Below are positions 7,303-12,890 of a stretch of DNA of 12,890 nucleotides, piece by piece. The number at the start of each line of letters is the position of its first letter. The stretch's first letter is position 1. The DNA is from an uncultured Alistipes sp. (lineage in GTDB: Bacteria; Bacteroidota; Bacteroidia; Bacteroidales; Rikenellaceae). The DNA lies in the NCBI GenBank assembly GCA_947174575.1, contig CAMWJM010000009.1:1-12890 (forward strand), read 5' to 3'. The notes under the pieces are model-generated. The model had not been told where the DNA came from, did not search any database, and saw nothing but the letters and a program-made list of their open reading frames with translations. The translations under genes were made by a program, and so were the position numbers.

Positions 7303-8208
7303 TTATTTCGCAGCCAGGCAGGCCAGGGCGATGGAGTAGAGTTTGGTCTTGCTGCTGTCGCCGCGCGAGGTAAGCACGCACGGCACCTTGGTGCCCATGA
7401 CCATGGCGGCCAGTTCGCCGCCGCAGAGGTGCGTGGTCGACTTGAAGAAGACGTTGGCCGACTCCAGGTTGGGGAAGAGCAGGCAGTCGGGATCGCCGGC
7501 GACCGACGAACCTTTGACTTTCTTGTGCTCGGCGACCTCCTTGAACAGGGCGACATCGAGCGACAGCGGGCCGTCGACGATGACGTCGCCCAGCTGTCCG
7601 CGGTCGGCCATCTTGGCCAGCAACGCTCCCTCGGTCGACGAGATTACGTTGGGCAGCAGCTGCTCGGAAGGAGCGATGCAGGCGATCTTCGGGGTCTTGA
7701 TGCCCAGCAGGTTGGCCGTCTGCGCGAGGTAGCCGATCTGCTTCATCTTCTGCTTGAAGTCGGGCAGCGGAATCACGGCCACGTCGGACATCACGAGCAG
7801 CTTGTGGTAGCAGGGCATCTCCGAAATGGTGACGTGGCTCAACACGCCCTTGGGCGGAAAGAGACCGGCGTCTTTGTTGAGGATGCCGCGCATGTACTTG
7901 TCGGTCGAAACCAGACCTTTCATCAGCACGTCGGCATTGCCGGCCACGACGGCGGCCACGGCCTGCTGCACGCACTTGACGTCGGACTTCTCGTCGACGA
8001 TGTTGAACGCCTTGATGTCGATGCCCGACTCCCGGCATACCTGCTCGATGACGGCCTTTTCGCCGTAGAGCGTCGGCTCGACCAAGCCCTCCTTATAGGC
8101 CTCGTAGACGGCCTCCAAAGTGTGCGAATCCTGTCCGTAAGCCACGGCCAGACGCTTTTTGCCTTTCTTTCTCGCCTCTTCGACGATTTCGGTAAGATGT
8201 TGGATCAT
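7303..8208 (-). CDS. ptb: Phosphate butyryltransferase
   Basis: Ptb exchanges CoA for phosphate on butyryl-CoA (or related acyl-CoAs) to give butyryl-phosphate, the substrate of butyrate kinase. With the ATG at 8208 the protein has 301 residues, the usual family size, and starts MIQHLTEIVEEA. A TTG start 24 nt upstream (8232) is possible but adds an unusual basic extension. Features of the phosphate acetyl/butyryltransferase fold include ADVLMKGLVST, SEMPCYHKLLVMSDVAV in the middle and the ending GGELAAMVMGTKVPCVLTSRGDSS. It lacks the long N-terminal regulatory domains of some Pta proteins. Pairing with buk downstream (144 nt) supports the butyryl assignment over Pta. Its leader is A-rich on the mRNA, as is common where Shine-Dalgarno sites are absent. 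Confidence 0.93.
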   Translation of the reverse strand: MIQHLTEIVEEARKKGKKRLAVAYGQDSHTLEAVYEAYKEGLVEPTLYGEKAVIEQVCRESGIDIKAFNIVDEKSDVKCVQQAVAAVVAGNADVLMKGLVSTDKYMRGILNKDAGLFPPKGVLSHVTISEMPCYHKLLVMSDVAVIPLPDFKQKMKQIGYLAQTANLLGIKTPKIACIAPSEQLLPNVISSTEGALLAKMADRGQLGDVIVDGPLSLDVALFKEVAEHKKVKGSSVAGDPDCLLFPNLESANVFFKSTTHLCGGELAAMVMGTKVPCVLTSRGDSSKTKLYSIALACLAAK

Positions 8209-8215
8209 GTTCTTT

Positions 8216-8240
8216 ATTTTTTTGAGTCTCAATTTTTTTG
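8216..8240 (-). repeat. A-tract direct repeat in the ptb leader
   Basis: On the plus strand ATTTTTTTG occurs at 8216-8224 and 8232-8240, flanking the small palindrome TTGAGTCTCAA (8222-8232). In the ptb mRNA these are two A7 tracts within 35 nt of the start codon. A-rich leaders often assist translation initiation in Bacteroidota; a role here is inference. Confidence 0.5.
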
Positions 8241-8254
8241 TTTGTACTTCCGCA

Positions 8255-8305
8255 AGGTTTTTTTCTTGCCGCTTTTTGTTCCGGCAAAAAGCGGCGTAAA
8301 AACCT
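8255..8305. repeat. 51-nt long imperfect inverted repeat in the ackA-ptb gap (REP-like)
   Basis: The inner arms GCCGCTTTTTG (8268-8278) and CAAAAAGCGGC (8285-8295) pair perfectly over 11 bp around a 6-nt loop. The outer arms AGGTTTTT (8255-8262) and AAAAACCT (8298-8305) add 8 bp, separated by a small asymmetric bulge. No T-run of terminator type follows on either strand. It lies in the 256-bp gap between ackA and ptb and resembles the dispersed intergenic palindromes (REP-like elements) of many genomes; whether it is repeated elsewhere cannot be seen. The rest of the gap (about 8306-8464) holds only a short palindrome, GGTTTGC/GCAAACC, at 8368-8383. Confidence 0.65.
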
Positions 8306-8464
8306 CTCCTTCCGTCTGTCTTCGCCTGCTGCAGAGCGTCTAACGCTGCTCCGGGCGCCTTTTCGCGGGTTTGCGAGCAAACCGGCCCCTCCGCCGACGC
8401 TTTTAGCCGCTCTTACGCTGACGGCTCCGACAGCGGTGCGGATGTTTATTTCCGACTTTGTCCT

Positions 8465-8920
8465 TTATTTCACTAAATTGTACGTGTCCGTGGCGATGAC
8501 CAACTCTTCGTTGGTGGCTACCACGGCGATCTTGACCTTGGAGTCGGCGGCCGACAGGATTTTGTCGACGCCCCTGGCCCCGGCGTTGGCGTTGCGGTCG
8601 AACTTGACGCCCATGAACTCCAGCCCCGAGCATACCGATTCGCGCATCTCGCACGAGTTTTCGCCCACGCCGCCCGTGAAGACGATCAGGTCGACGCCGC
8701 CCATCTCGGCTGCGTACTGCCCGATGAACTTCTTGATGCGTCCGTAGTACATGTCGCGGGCCAGAATGGCGCGGGGGTTGCCCTCGTTGTAGGCCTTGTC
8801 GATGTCGCGCATGTCGCTCGAAATGCCCGTCAGACCCAGCACGCCCCGGCGTTGGCGTTGCGGTCGAACTTGACGCCCATGAACTCCAGCCCCGAGCATA
8901 CCGATTCGCGCATCTCGCAC
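8465..8920 (-). pseudogene. ackA: Stranded C-terminal fragment of acetate kinase
   Basis: This frame carries the true C-terminus of acetate kinase: from about 8846 downwards it repeats the segment VLGLTGISSDMRDID through NANAGA already coded upstream, then continues with the authentic end (RGVDKILSAADSK up to TYNLVK). The final 36 residues include Asn-Glu-Glu of TNEELVIATDT, corresponding to glutamates shown to be essential in the Methanosarcina thermophila enzyme. The ATG at 8920 lies out of the native frame and gives about 25 nonsense residues first, so it is unlikely to be a designed start. The fragment lost its frame through the tandem duplication. It could be made only after frameshifting or if the duplication collapses. 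Confidence 0.85.
8577..8842. repeat. 266-bp tandem duplication in ackA, copy distal to the start codon
   Basis: This unit is identical by eye to 8843-9108. Identity extends four more bases (GCCC at 8843-8846 and 9109-9112) and then breaks. The bases before 8577 (TGG) differ from those before 8843 (CAC), which fixes the junction. The length 266 = 3x88+2 shifts the frame of ackA. Confidence 0.95.
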
Positions 8921-9933
8921 GAGTTTTCGCCCACGCCGCCCGTGAAGACGATCAGGTCGACGCCGCCCATCTCGGCTGCGTACTGCCCGATGAACTTCTT
9001 GATGCGTCCGTAGTACATGTCGCGGGCCAGAATGGCGCGGGGGTTGCCCTCGTTGTAGGCCTTGTCGATGTCGCGCATGTCGCTCGAAATGCCCGTCAGA
9101 CCCAGCACGCCCGACTTCTTGTTCATCAGGGTGTCCAGCTCGGCGAAGCTCATGCCCTCCTTGTCGCCGATGAAGGTGATGGCGCTGGCGTCGACCTGGC
9201 CGCAGCGGGTGCCCATGACCAGACCGTCGAGGGGCGAGAAGCCCATGGAAGTGTCATACGACTTGCCATTCAGCACGGCCGTCACCGAACCGCCGTTGCC
9301 GATGTGGCAGGTGATGATCTTCGAACGGTCGAAATCGAGGCCGGCGAGCTTGGCGCCCTCGCGGGCCACGAACTTGTGGCTCGTGCCGTGGAAGCCGTAT
9401 TTGCGGACGCGGTATTTCTCGTAGTATTCGTAGGGCAGGGCGAACATGTAGTTGACCGCCGGAATCGTCTGGTGGAACGAAGTGTCGAAGACCGTGACCT
9501 GCGGCACGCCGGGCAGCACCTGGTCGATGGCGCGGATGCCTTCGAGGCTGGCGGGGTTGTGCAGGGGCGCGATCTGGCAGAGCGAACGGATCTTTTCTTT
9601 CGTGTCGTCGTTCACCAGGCAGCTTTGGGGGAAGAACTCGCCGCCGTGGGCCACGCGGTGACCGACGGCCTTCACCTCGTCGAGCGATCGGATGACGCCG
9701 TGGACGGGGTGGGTGAGCGCCTCCATGACCAGCTCGATGCCGGTGGTGTGGTCGGGGATGGGACGGTGCAGCTCGAACGGCTCCTTGCCGACGGGTTTGT
9801 GCGTGAGGTCGCCCTCGGCCAGGCCGATGCGCTCGACCAGACCCTTGGCGAGCAACTTGCTGGATGCGGACTCCATGTCGATGACCTGGTATTTGATCGA
9901 CGACGATCCGCAATTGAGTACCAAGATAACCAT
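8830..9933 (-). CDS. ackA: Acetate kinase, truncated by an internal tandem duplication
   Basis: Acetate kinase converts acetyl-phosphate plus ADP to acetate plus ATP, a main fermentation energy step. The frame gives 367 residues. Residues 1-364 look normal: LVLNCGSSSIKYQ (4-16), HRVAHGGEF with Arg93 (92-100), VFDTSFHQTIP with Asp150 (148-158), FHGTSHK with His182, HIGNGGS (210-216), MGTRCGQVDAS with Arg243 (240-250) and FTGGVGENS. The last three residues (CWV) and the stop at 8830 come from reading into the second duplicate in the wrong frame. Removing one 266-bp copy gives exactly 401 codons (8465-9933), the usual AckA length. The lost tail contains the Asn-Glu-Glu active-site segment, so this product is probably inactive. 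ptb and buk follow on the same strand. Confidence 0.93.
   Translation of the reverse strand: MVILVLNCGSSSIKYQVIDMESASSKLLAKGLVERIGLAEGDLTHKPVGKEPFELHRPIPDHTTGIELVMEALTHPVHGVIRSLDEVKAVGHRVAHGGEFFPQSCLVNDDTKEKIRSLCQIAPLHNPASLEGIRAIDQVLPGVPQVTVFDTSFHQTIPAVNYMFALPYEYYEKYRVRKYGFHGTSHKFVAREGAKLAGLDFDRSKIITCHIGNGGSVTAVLNGKSYDTSMGFSPLDGLVMGTRCGQVDASAITFIGDKEGMSFAELDTLMNKKSGVLGLTGISSDMRDIDKAYNEGNPRAILARDMYYGRIKKFIGQYAAEMGGVDLIVFTGGVGENSCEMRESVCSGLEFMGVKFDRNANAGACWV
8843..9108. repeat. 266-bp tandem duplication in ackA, copy proximal to the start codon
   Basis: This copy is read first by ackA on the minus strand, in the native frame, coding from VLGLTGISS to NANAG. After it translation enters the other copy one frame off and meets TGA at 8830-8832. 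The absence of differences between the copies implies a very recent event or an assembly error. Confidence 0.95.
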
Positions 9934-9983
9934 ATGTGCTGAAAATATAAGTTGATAGAATCTGAATGCGGCGAATTATAACA

Positions 9984-10015
9984 TAAATATAGGCGTATTT
10001 TTACGAATATGCAAA
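9984..10015 (-). promoter_or_regulatory. Candidate ackA promoter (-33 and -7 elements)
   Basis: On the minus strand TTTG (10015-10012) is followed after exactly 20 nt by TATATTTA (9991-9984), matching the Bacteroidota pattern TTTG-N19-21-TAnnTTTG with one mismatch in the last base. It lies about 50 nt before the ackA ATG in an AT-rich stretch (9934-10020) that contrasts with the GC-rich genes. An alternative -7 reading is TAAATTTG at 10019-10012. Confidence 0.6.
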
Positions 10016-10052
10016 TTTATGGAAATAATAGTGACGATCCGGTCGAATTTTT

Positions 10053-10064
10053 ACCCGAACGGGT
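10053..10064. other. Small hairpin downstream of the response regulator gene
   Basis: ACCC (10053-10056) and GGGT (10061-10064) form a short stem flanked by T5 on one side and A5 on the other, just past the response regulator stop at 10075. No proper T-run follows the stem on the minus strand, so termination before ackA is doubtful and some read-through into ackA is possible. Confidence 0.3.
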
Positions 10065-10074
10065 GGAAAAATCG

Positions 10075-10755
10075 TCAAAAGGTTCGATCTTCGTCCGGTT
10101 CGTAGCGGTAGCCCACCCCCTTGACGGTGGTGATGCGCTGCCCGCCGATCTTTTGGCGCAGCTTGCGGATGTGCACGTCGATCGTGCGGTCGCCCACCAC
10201 GACCTCCGCCCCCCAGATGCGGGCATAGATCTCCTCGCGCGGGATCAGCTTGCCGGGCGCCGAGCAGAGCAGTTCGAGCAAGGCGAACTCCTTGCGCGGC
10301 AGGGCGATTTCGCGGTCGTCGACCCGCACCGTGTAGCGCTCGCGGTCGATCGAAAGGCCTGCGGCCGGAGCCTCGGCGTTGTCGTCGATGCGCTTGAGAA
10401 TGGCCTTGACCCGGCTCACCAACAGCTTCATGCGGATGGGCTTGACCAGATAGTCGTCGGCCCCGATGTCGAAGCCCGTGAGCTGCTGCTCCTCCTCGCC
10501 CAGGGCGGAGAGGAAGACTACCACGGTATCTTTGAGCCGCGGATCGCGCCGAATGGCGCGGCAGGTCTCGGCGCCGTCCATGACGGGCATCATGCGGTCG
10601 AGCAGGATGAGGTGGGGGCGGCAGGCGGCGGCCGTCGCGAGCGCCTGGGCGCCGTCGCAGGCCGTGAATACCTCGTAGCCCTCCTTGAGGAGGTTGTAGC
10701 GGACGAACTCCAGGATGTCGGGTTCGTCGTCGACCAGCAGGATGCGGTGGCTCAT
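10075..10755 (-). CDS. OmpR/PhoB-family response regulator
   Basis: This is a two-component transcription regulator of 226 residues. The N-terminal receiver domain (about 1-120) has the acidic pair Asp9-Asp10 in LLVDDEPD, phospho-acceptor Asp53 in LILLDRMMP, Ser83 in FLSALGEE and Lys105 in DDYLVKPI, so it looks fully phosphorylatable. The C-terminal winged-helix domain (about 130-222) ends with the family pattern VGDRTIDVHIRKLRQKI and TVKGVGYRYE. The ATG at 10755 is chosen because the conserved receiver strand starts immediately after it; the frame is open to 10866, but that extension is unlike any receiver. No histidine kinase lies beside it: ackA is downstream and a DUF349 gene diverges upstream. 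TATCTTCG on the minus strand at 10790-10783 is a possible -7 box. The target genes are unknown. Confidence 0.95.
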   Translation of the reverse strand: MSHRILLVDDEPDILEFVRYNLLKEGYEVFTACDGAQALATAAACRPHLILLDRMMPVMDGAETCRAIRRDPRLKDTVVVFLSALGEEEQQLTGFDIGADDYLVKPIRMKLLVSRVKAILKRIDDNAEAPAAGLSIDRERYTVRVDDREIALPRKEFALLELLCSAPGKLIPREEIYARIWGAEVVVGDRTIDVHIRKLRQKIGGQRITTVKGVGYRYEPDEDRTF

Positions 10756-10810
10756 GGAAAGAGTGGCGTTTTCGGTTTCAGGCGAAGATACGAATTTTCC
10801 GCGGAAATCG

Positions 10811-10841
10811 TTCGCGGACATGGGAAAAATGGTTATATTTG
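10811..10841 (+). promoter_or_regulatory. Candidate promoter for the DUF349 gene
   Basis: TTCG (10811-10814), one base off the -33 TTTG, is followed after 19 nt by TATATTTG (10834-10841), a full match to the -7 consensus TAnnTTTG. The start codon is 50 nt further on. The 136-bp gap is shared with the divergent response regulator gene. Confidence 0.65.
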
Positions 10842-10891
10842 CGGGATTCATACACATACCTGTCACGGGTAACTCCTAATTCGCTATCGAG

Positions 10892-12890
10892 ATGGCTACT
10901 GAACAATCGACCCTCCCTGCTCCCGAGGAGCAGGTCAGCCTCGGGGCTGAAGCTGAACGGACTGCGTCCGCCGCATCGGAAGAATCCGTTGCCGACGCTG
11001 CCGCCGAACCCACTCCCGCACCTGCGCGCGCCAAGCGTCCGCGCATCCGCACGGAAGCGTCCGAGGCGGTAGAGGCCGAAGCGGAACCGACGGGTGCGGA
11101 GGTGGATTTCTCGGAGGAGGAGGCCGCGCTCGCCGCGCGCGATGCGGGGCTGGAGATCGAGGGCGAAACGGCCGAGGAGAGCGAAGCCGGCGAGGCTGCC
11201 GGAGCACCGCAGGAGGAGTTGTTCGCCGCGCAGAACAAGGAGGAGTTGCTGACCGAGTTCGCGCGTATGCTCGCCGAGCGGCCCGTGCAGACGATCCGCC
11301 GCGAGGTGGAGGCGCTGAAGATCGCCTTTTACCGCATGCGCCGCAGCGAGGTCGAGACGGCCCGGCGCGAGTTTCTGGCGCAGGGCGGTGCCGAGGAGGC
11401 GTTCGTGCCGGCGGTGGACGACGCCGAAACCAGGCTCAAGGAGCTGTTCAAGGAGTATCGACGGCGGCGCGATGAGTTCATCGCCGGTGCGGAAGCCGAG
11501 AAAGAGAAGAATCTGCAGATCAAGCAGGGGATCATCGAGGAGCTGAAAGAGCTGGTTTCGTCGGACGAGACGCTCAACCACACGTTCACCAAGTTCCGCG
11601 AGCTGCAGGCCCGCTGGAAAGAGACCGGCCCGGTGCCGCAACTCGCCGTGAAGGATTTGTGGGAGAACTACAACCTGCAGGTGGAGCACTTCTACGACTT
11701 CATCAAGATCAACAAGGAGTTGCGCGACCTCGACCTGAAGAAAAATTATGAACGCAAGACAGCGCTCTGCGAAGCGGCCGAAGCGCTGGACGGGGAGCCG
11801 TCGATCGTGGAGGCGTTCCGCAAGTTGCAGAAGCTGCACGACGAGTGGCGCGAAACGGGGCCTGTGGCCAACGAATATAAAGAGGTGTTGTGGGAGCGTT
11901 TCAAGGAGGCGTCGACCCGCATCAACAAACGTCATCAGGAGCATTTCGAAGCGCTCAAGGCCGAGCAGGTGAAGAATCTGGAGCTGAAGAGCGAGCTTTG
12001 CGCGGCGACCGAGGAGCTGGCCCGGCGTCCGCTCGCCTCCCGCAAGGAGTGGAATCGCGCGAGCGAACGGCTGCTGGAGATTCAGAAGAGCTGGAAAAGC
12101 ATCGGATTCGCCCCCAAGAAAGAGAACAACCGTATCTACGAACGCTTCCGCGCGGCGTGCGACGAGTTTTTCGAGCAGAAGCGTCGCTTCTACGAGGGCT
12201 TCAAGGCCGAGATGGATCGCAACCTGCAGCTCAAGATCGAGTTGTGCGAAGCGGCCGAGGCGTTGTCCGGCAGCGAGGAGTGGAAGAAAACGACTGATGA
12301 ACTGATCGCCTTGCAGGCCCGCTGGAAAGAGATCGGTGCCGTGTCGCGCCGCCATGCCGATGCGGTGTGGAAACGGTTCCGGGCCGCATGCGATGCTTTC
12401 TTCGAGCGCAAGAGCGCTCGTTTTGCGGCGGAGAACGACGAATACGAGGCGAACTTGCAGAAAAAATCGGCGCTGCTCGACGAAATGGCGGCGGCCGACG
12501 TCGCGGCGGGCGGCTACGAGATGATCCGCGAGTTCCAGTGCCGCTGGGGCGAGATCGGTTTCGTGCCCATCAAGCAGAAAGAGGCGATCCAGAAGCGTTA
12601 CAAAGAGATCGTCGACAAACTCTTCGCCGCTCTGCGGGGTTCGGAGCGCGACCGCTCGATGAGCCGCTTCCGCGAGAAAGTTTCGACGCTCAAGGCTTCG
12701 GGCGGGAAACGGCTGCTCTCCGAGCGCGAGCGGCTCTGCAACCGCGTCCGCCAGTTGGAGCAGGAGGCGGCCCAGTTGGAGAACAACATCGGGTTCTTCG
12801 CCCGCTCGAAAGGGGCCGAAGCCCTGATCGCCGATGTGAAGTCGAAGATCGGGCGTCTGCGCGAGGAAATCGCCGCGACAGTTGAAAAGG
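10892..12890 (+). CDS. DUF349-repeat coiled-coil protein (3' end outside window)
   Basis: The frame is open from the ATG at 10892 to the right edge (666 codons, no stop). Residues 1-109 are an Ala/Glu-rich, strongly acidic, probably disordered segment. From about 207 come five helical DUF349 repeats of about 77 residues, each with a core like ARWKETGPVP: Trp242, Trp319, Trp401, Trp478 and Trp552 (spacings 77, 82, 77, 74). Each of the second to fourth is followed by a segment like WERFRAACDAFFE. The C-terminus (about 610-666) is a basic then Leu/Glu-rich coiled coil with GFFARSKGAEALI, as in other Bacteroidota members, so probably only a few residues are missing. The family has no established biochemical role that I can state. 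There is no signal peptide, so it is likely cytoplasmic. It diverges from the response regulator gene. Confidence 0.9.
   Translation, partial: MATEQSTLPAPEEQVSLGAEAERTASAASEESVADAAAEPTPAPARAKRPRIRTEASEAVEAEAEPTGAEVDFSEEEAALAARDAGLEIEGETAEESEAGEAAGAPQEELFAAQNKEELLTEFARMLAERPVQTIRREVEALKIAFYRMRRSEVETARREFLAQGGAEEAFVPAVDDAETRLKELFKEYRRRRDEFIAGAEAEKEKNLQIKQGIIEELKELVSSDETLNHTFTKFRELQARWKETGPVPQLAVKDLWENYNLQVEHFYDFIKINKELRDLDLKKNYERKTALCEAAEALDGEPSIVEAFRKLQKLHDEWRETGPVANEYKEVLWERFKEASTRINKRHQEHFEALKAEQVKNLELKSELCAATEELARRPLASRKEWNRASERLLEIQKSWKSIGFAPKKENNRIYERFRAACDEFFEQKRRFYEGFKAEMDRNLQLKIELCEAAEALSGSEEWKKTTDELIALQARWKEIGAVSRRHADAVWKRFRAACDAFFERKSARFAAENDEYEANLQKKSALLDEMAAADVAAGGYEMIREFQCRWGEIGFVPIKQKEAIQKRYKEIVDKLFAALRGSERDRSMSRFREKVSTLKASGGKRLLSERERLCNRVRQLEQEAAQLENNIGFFARSKGAEALIADVKSKIGRLREEIAATVEK

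Noticed and set aside
8209..8232. TTG start giving ptb eight more residues
   Set aside because: The ATG at 8208 gives the normal family length and N-terminus, while the extension crosses the A-tract leader.
4903..8343. A 1146-codon open frame on the plus strand
   Set aside because: It runs in the wrong frame through the flippase gene and antisense through buk and ptb. Its composition is Gly/Arg/Asp/Val-rich with no domain, as expected in GC-rich DNA with few stop codons.
8093..8380. A 95-codon minus-strand frame covering the ackA-ptb gap
   Set aside because: It runs through the palindrome and the ptb start in a different frame; the sequence is low-complexity and basic.
8577..9108. Two-domain or repeat-containing acetate kinase variant
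   Set aside because: The copies are identical at DNA level and out of frame with each other, so this is a duplication mutation or artefact and not an evolved repeat.
9304..9942. A 212-codon plus-strand frame antisense to ackA
   Set aside because: Shadow frame of acetate kinase; no recognisable domain.
10756..10866. Longer N-terminus for the response regulator
   Set aside because: The extra 37 residues precede the first receiver strand and match nothing in the family; they also overlap the divergent promoter.
10778..12355. A 525-codon minus-strand frame opposite the DUF349 gene
   Set aside because: Its Leu-rich composition mirrors the Glu/Lys-rich codons of the coiled-coil protein on the plus strand, which has recognisable repeats and a good promoter.

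Overview
The window is about 12.9 kb of GC-rich bacterial chromosome with ordinary housekeeping gene content. Gene families, promoter style (a TAnnTTTG-type -7 box, with a TTTG-like -33 element where one is visible), lack of clear Shine-Dalgarno sites and the pyruvate kinase subtype all point to a Bacteroidota member. The high GC and the gene set suggest Rikenellaceae/Alistipes; this placement is inference from the sequence alone. I see no phage, transposon, CRISPR or RNA gene.

Layout. (1) Positions 2-625 (+): 3' part of thiL (thiamine-phosphate kinase). (2) 736-2226 (-): a compact operon hpt - queE - FtsB/DivIC-like septum protein (purine salvage, queuosine precursor synthesis, cell division). 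(3) 2227-2571: a divergent promoter region. (4) 2572-5959 (+): aroQ - pyk - polysaccharide flippase, closely spaced and closed by a strong hairpin terminator at 5998-6037 that also serves the opposing strand. (5) 6091-9933 (-): acyl-phosphate energy genes, read in the order ackA (acetate kinase), ptb (phosphate butyryltransferase), buk (butyrate kinase). (6) 10075-10755 (-): an OmpR/PhoB-type response regulator with no kinase beside it. (7) 10892 to the right edge (+): a large DUF349-repeat coiled-coil protein with five repeats, running off the window.

The standout is in ackA. A perfect 266-bp direct tandem duplication (8577-8842 and 8843-9108, with a 4-bp GCCC microhomology at the junction) lies in the 3' part of the gene. 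Because 266 is not a multiple of 3, it shifts the frame and stops translation after 367 residues. The last 36 residues of the expected 400-residue enzyme are stranded in another frame, including the Asn-Glu-Glu segment needed for catalysis in this family. Deleting one copy restores an exact 400-codon gene. This is either a recent, potentially reversible mutation that switches acetate kinase off, or an assembly artefact; raw reads would decide.

How the genes fit together: acetyl-phosphate and butyryl-phosphate are converted to acids plus ATP by AckA and Ptb-Buk, which here share one strand and probably one transcript. Pyruvate kinase, upstream in the same metabolism, is in the facing operon. 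The response regulator immediately upstream of ackA could in principle respond to acetyl-phosphate, but that is speculation.
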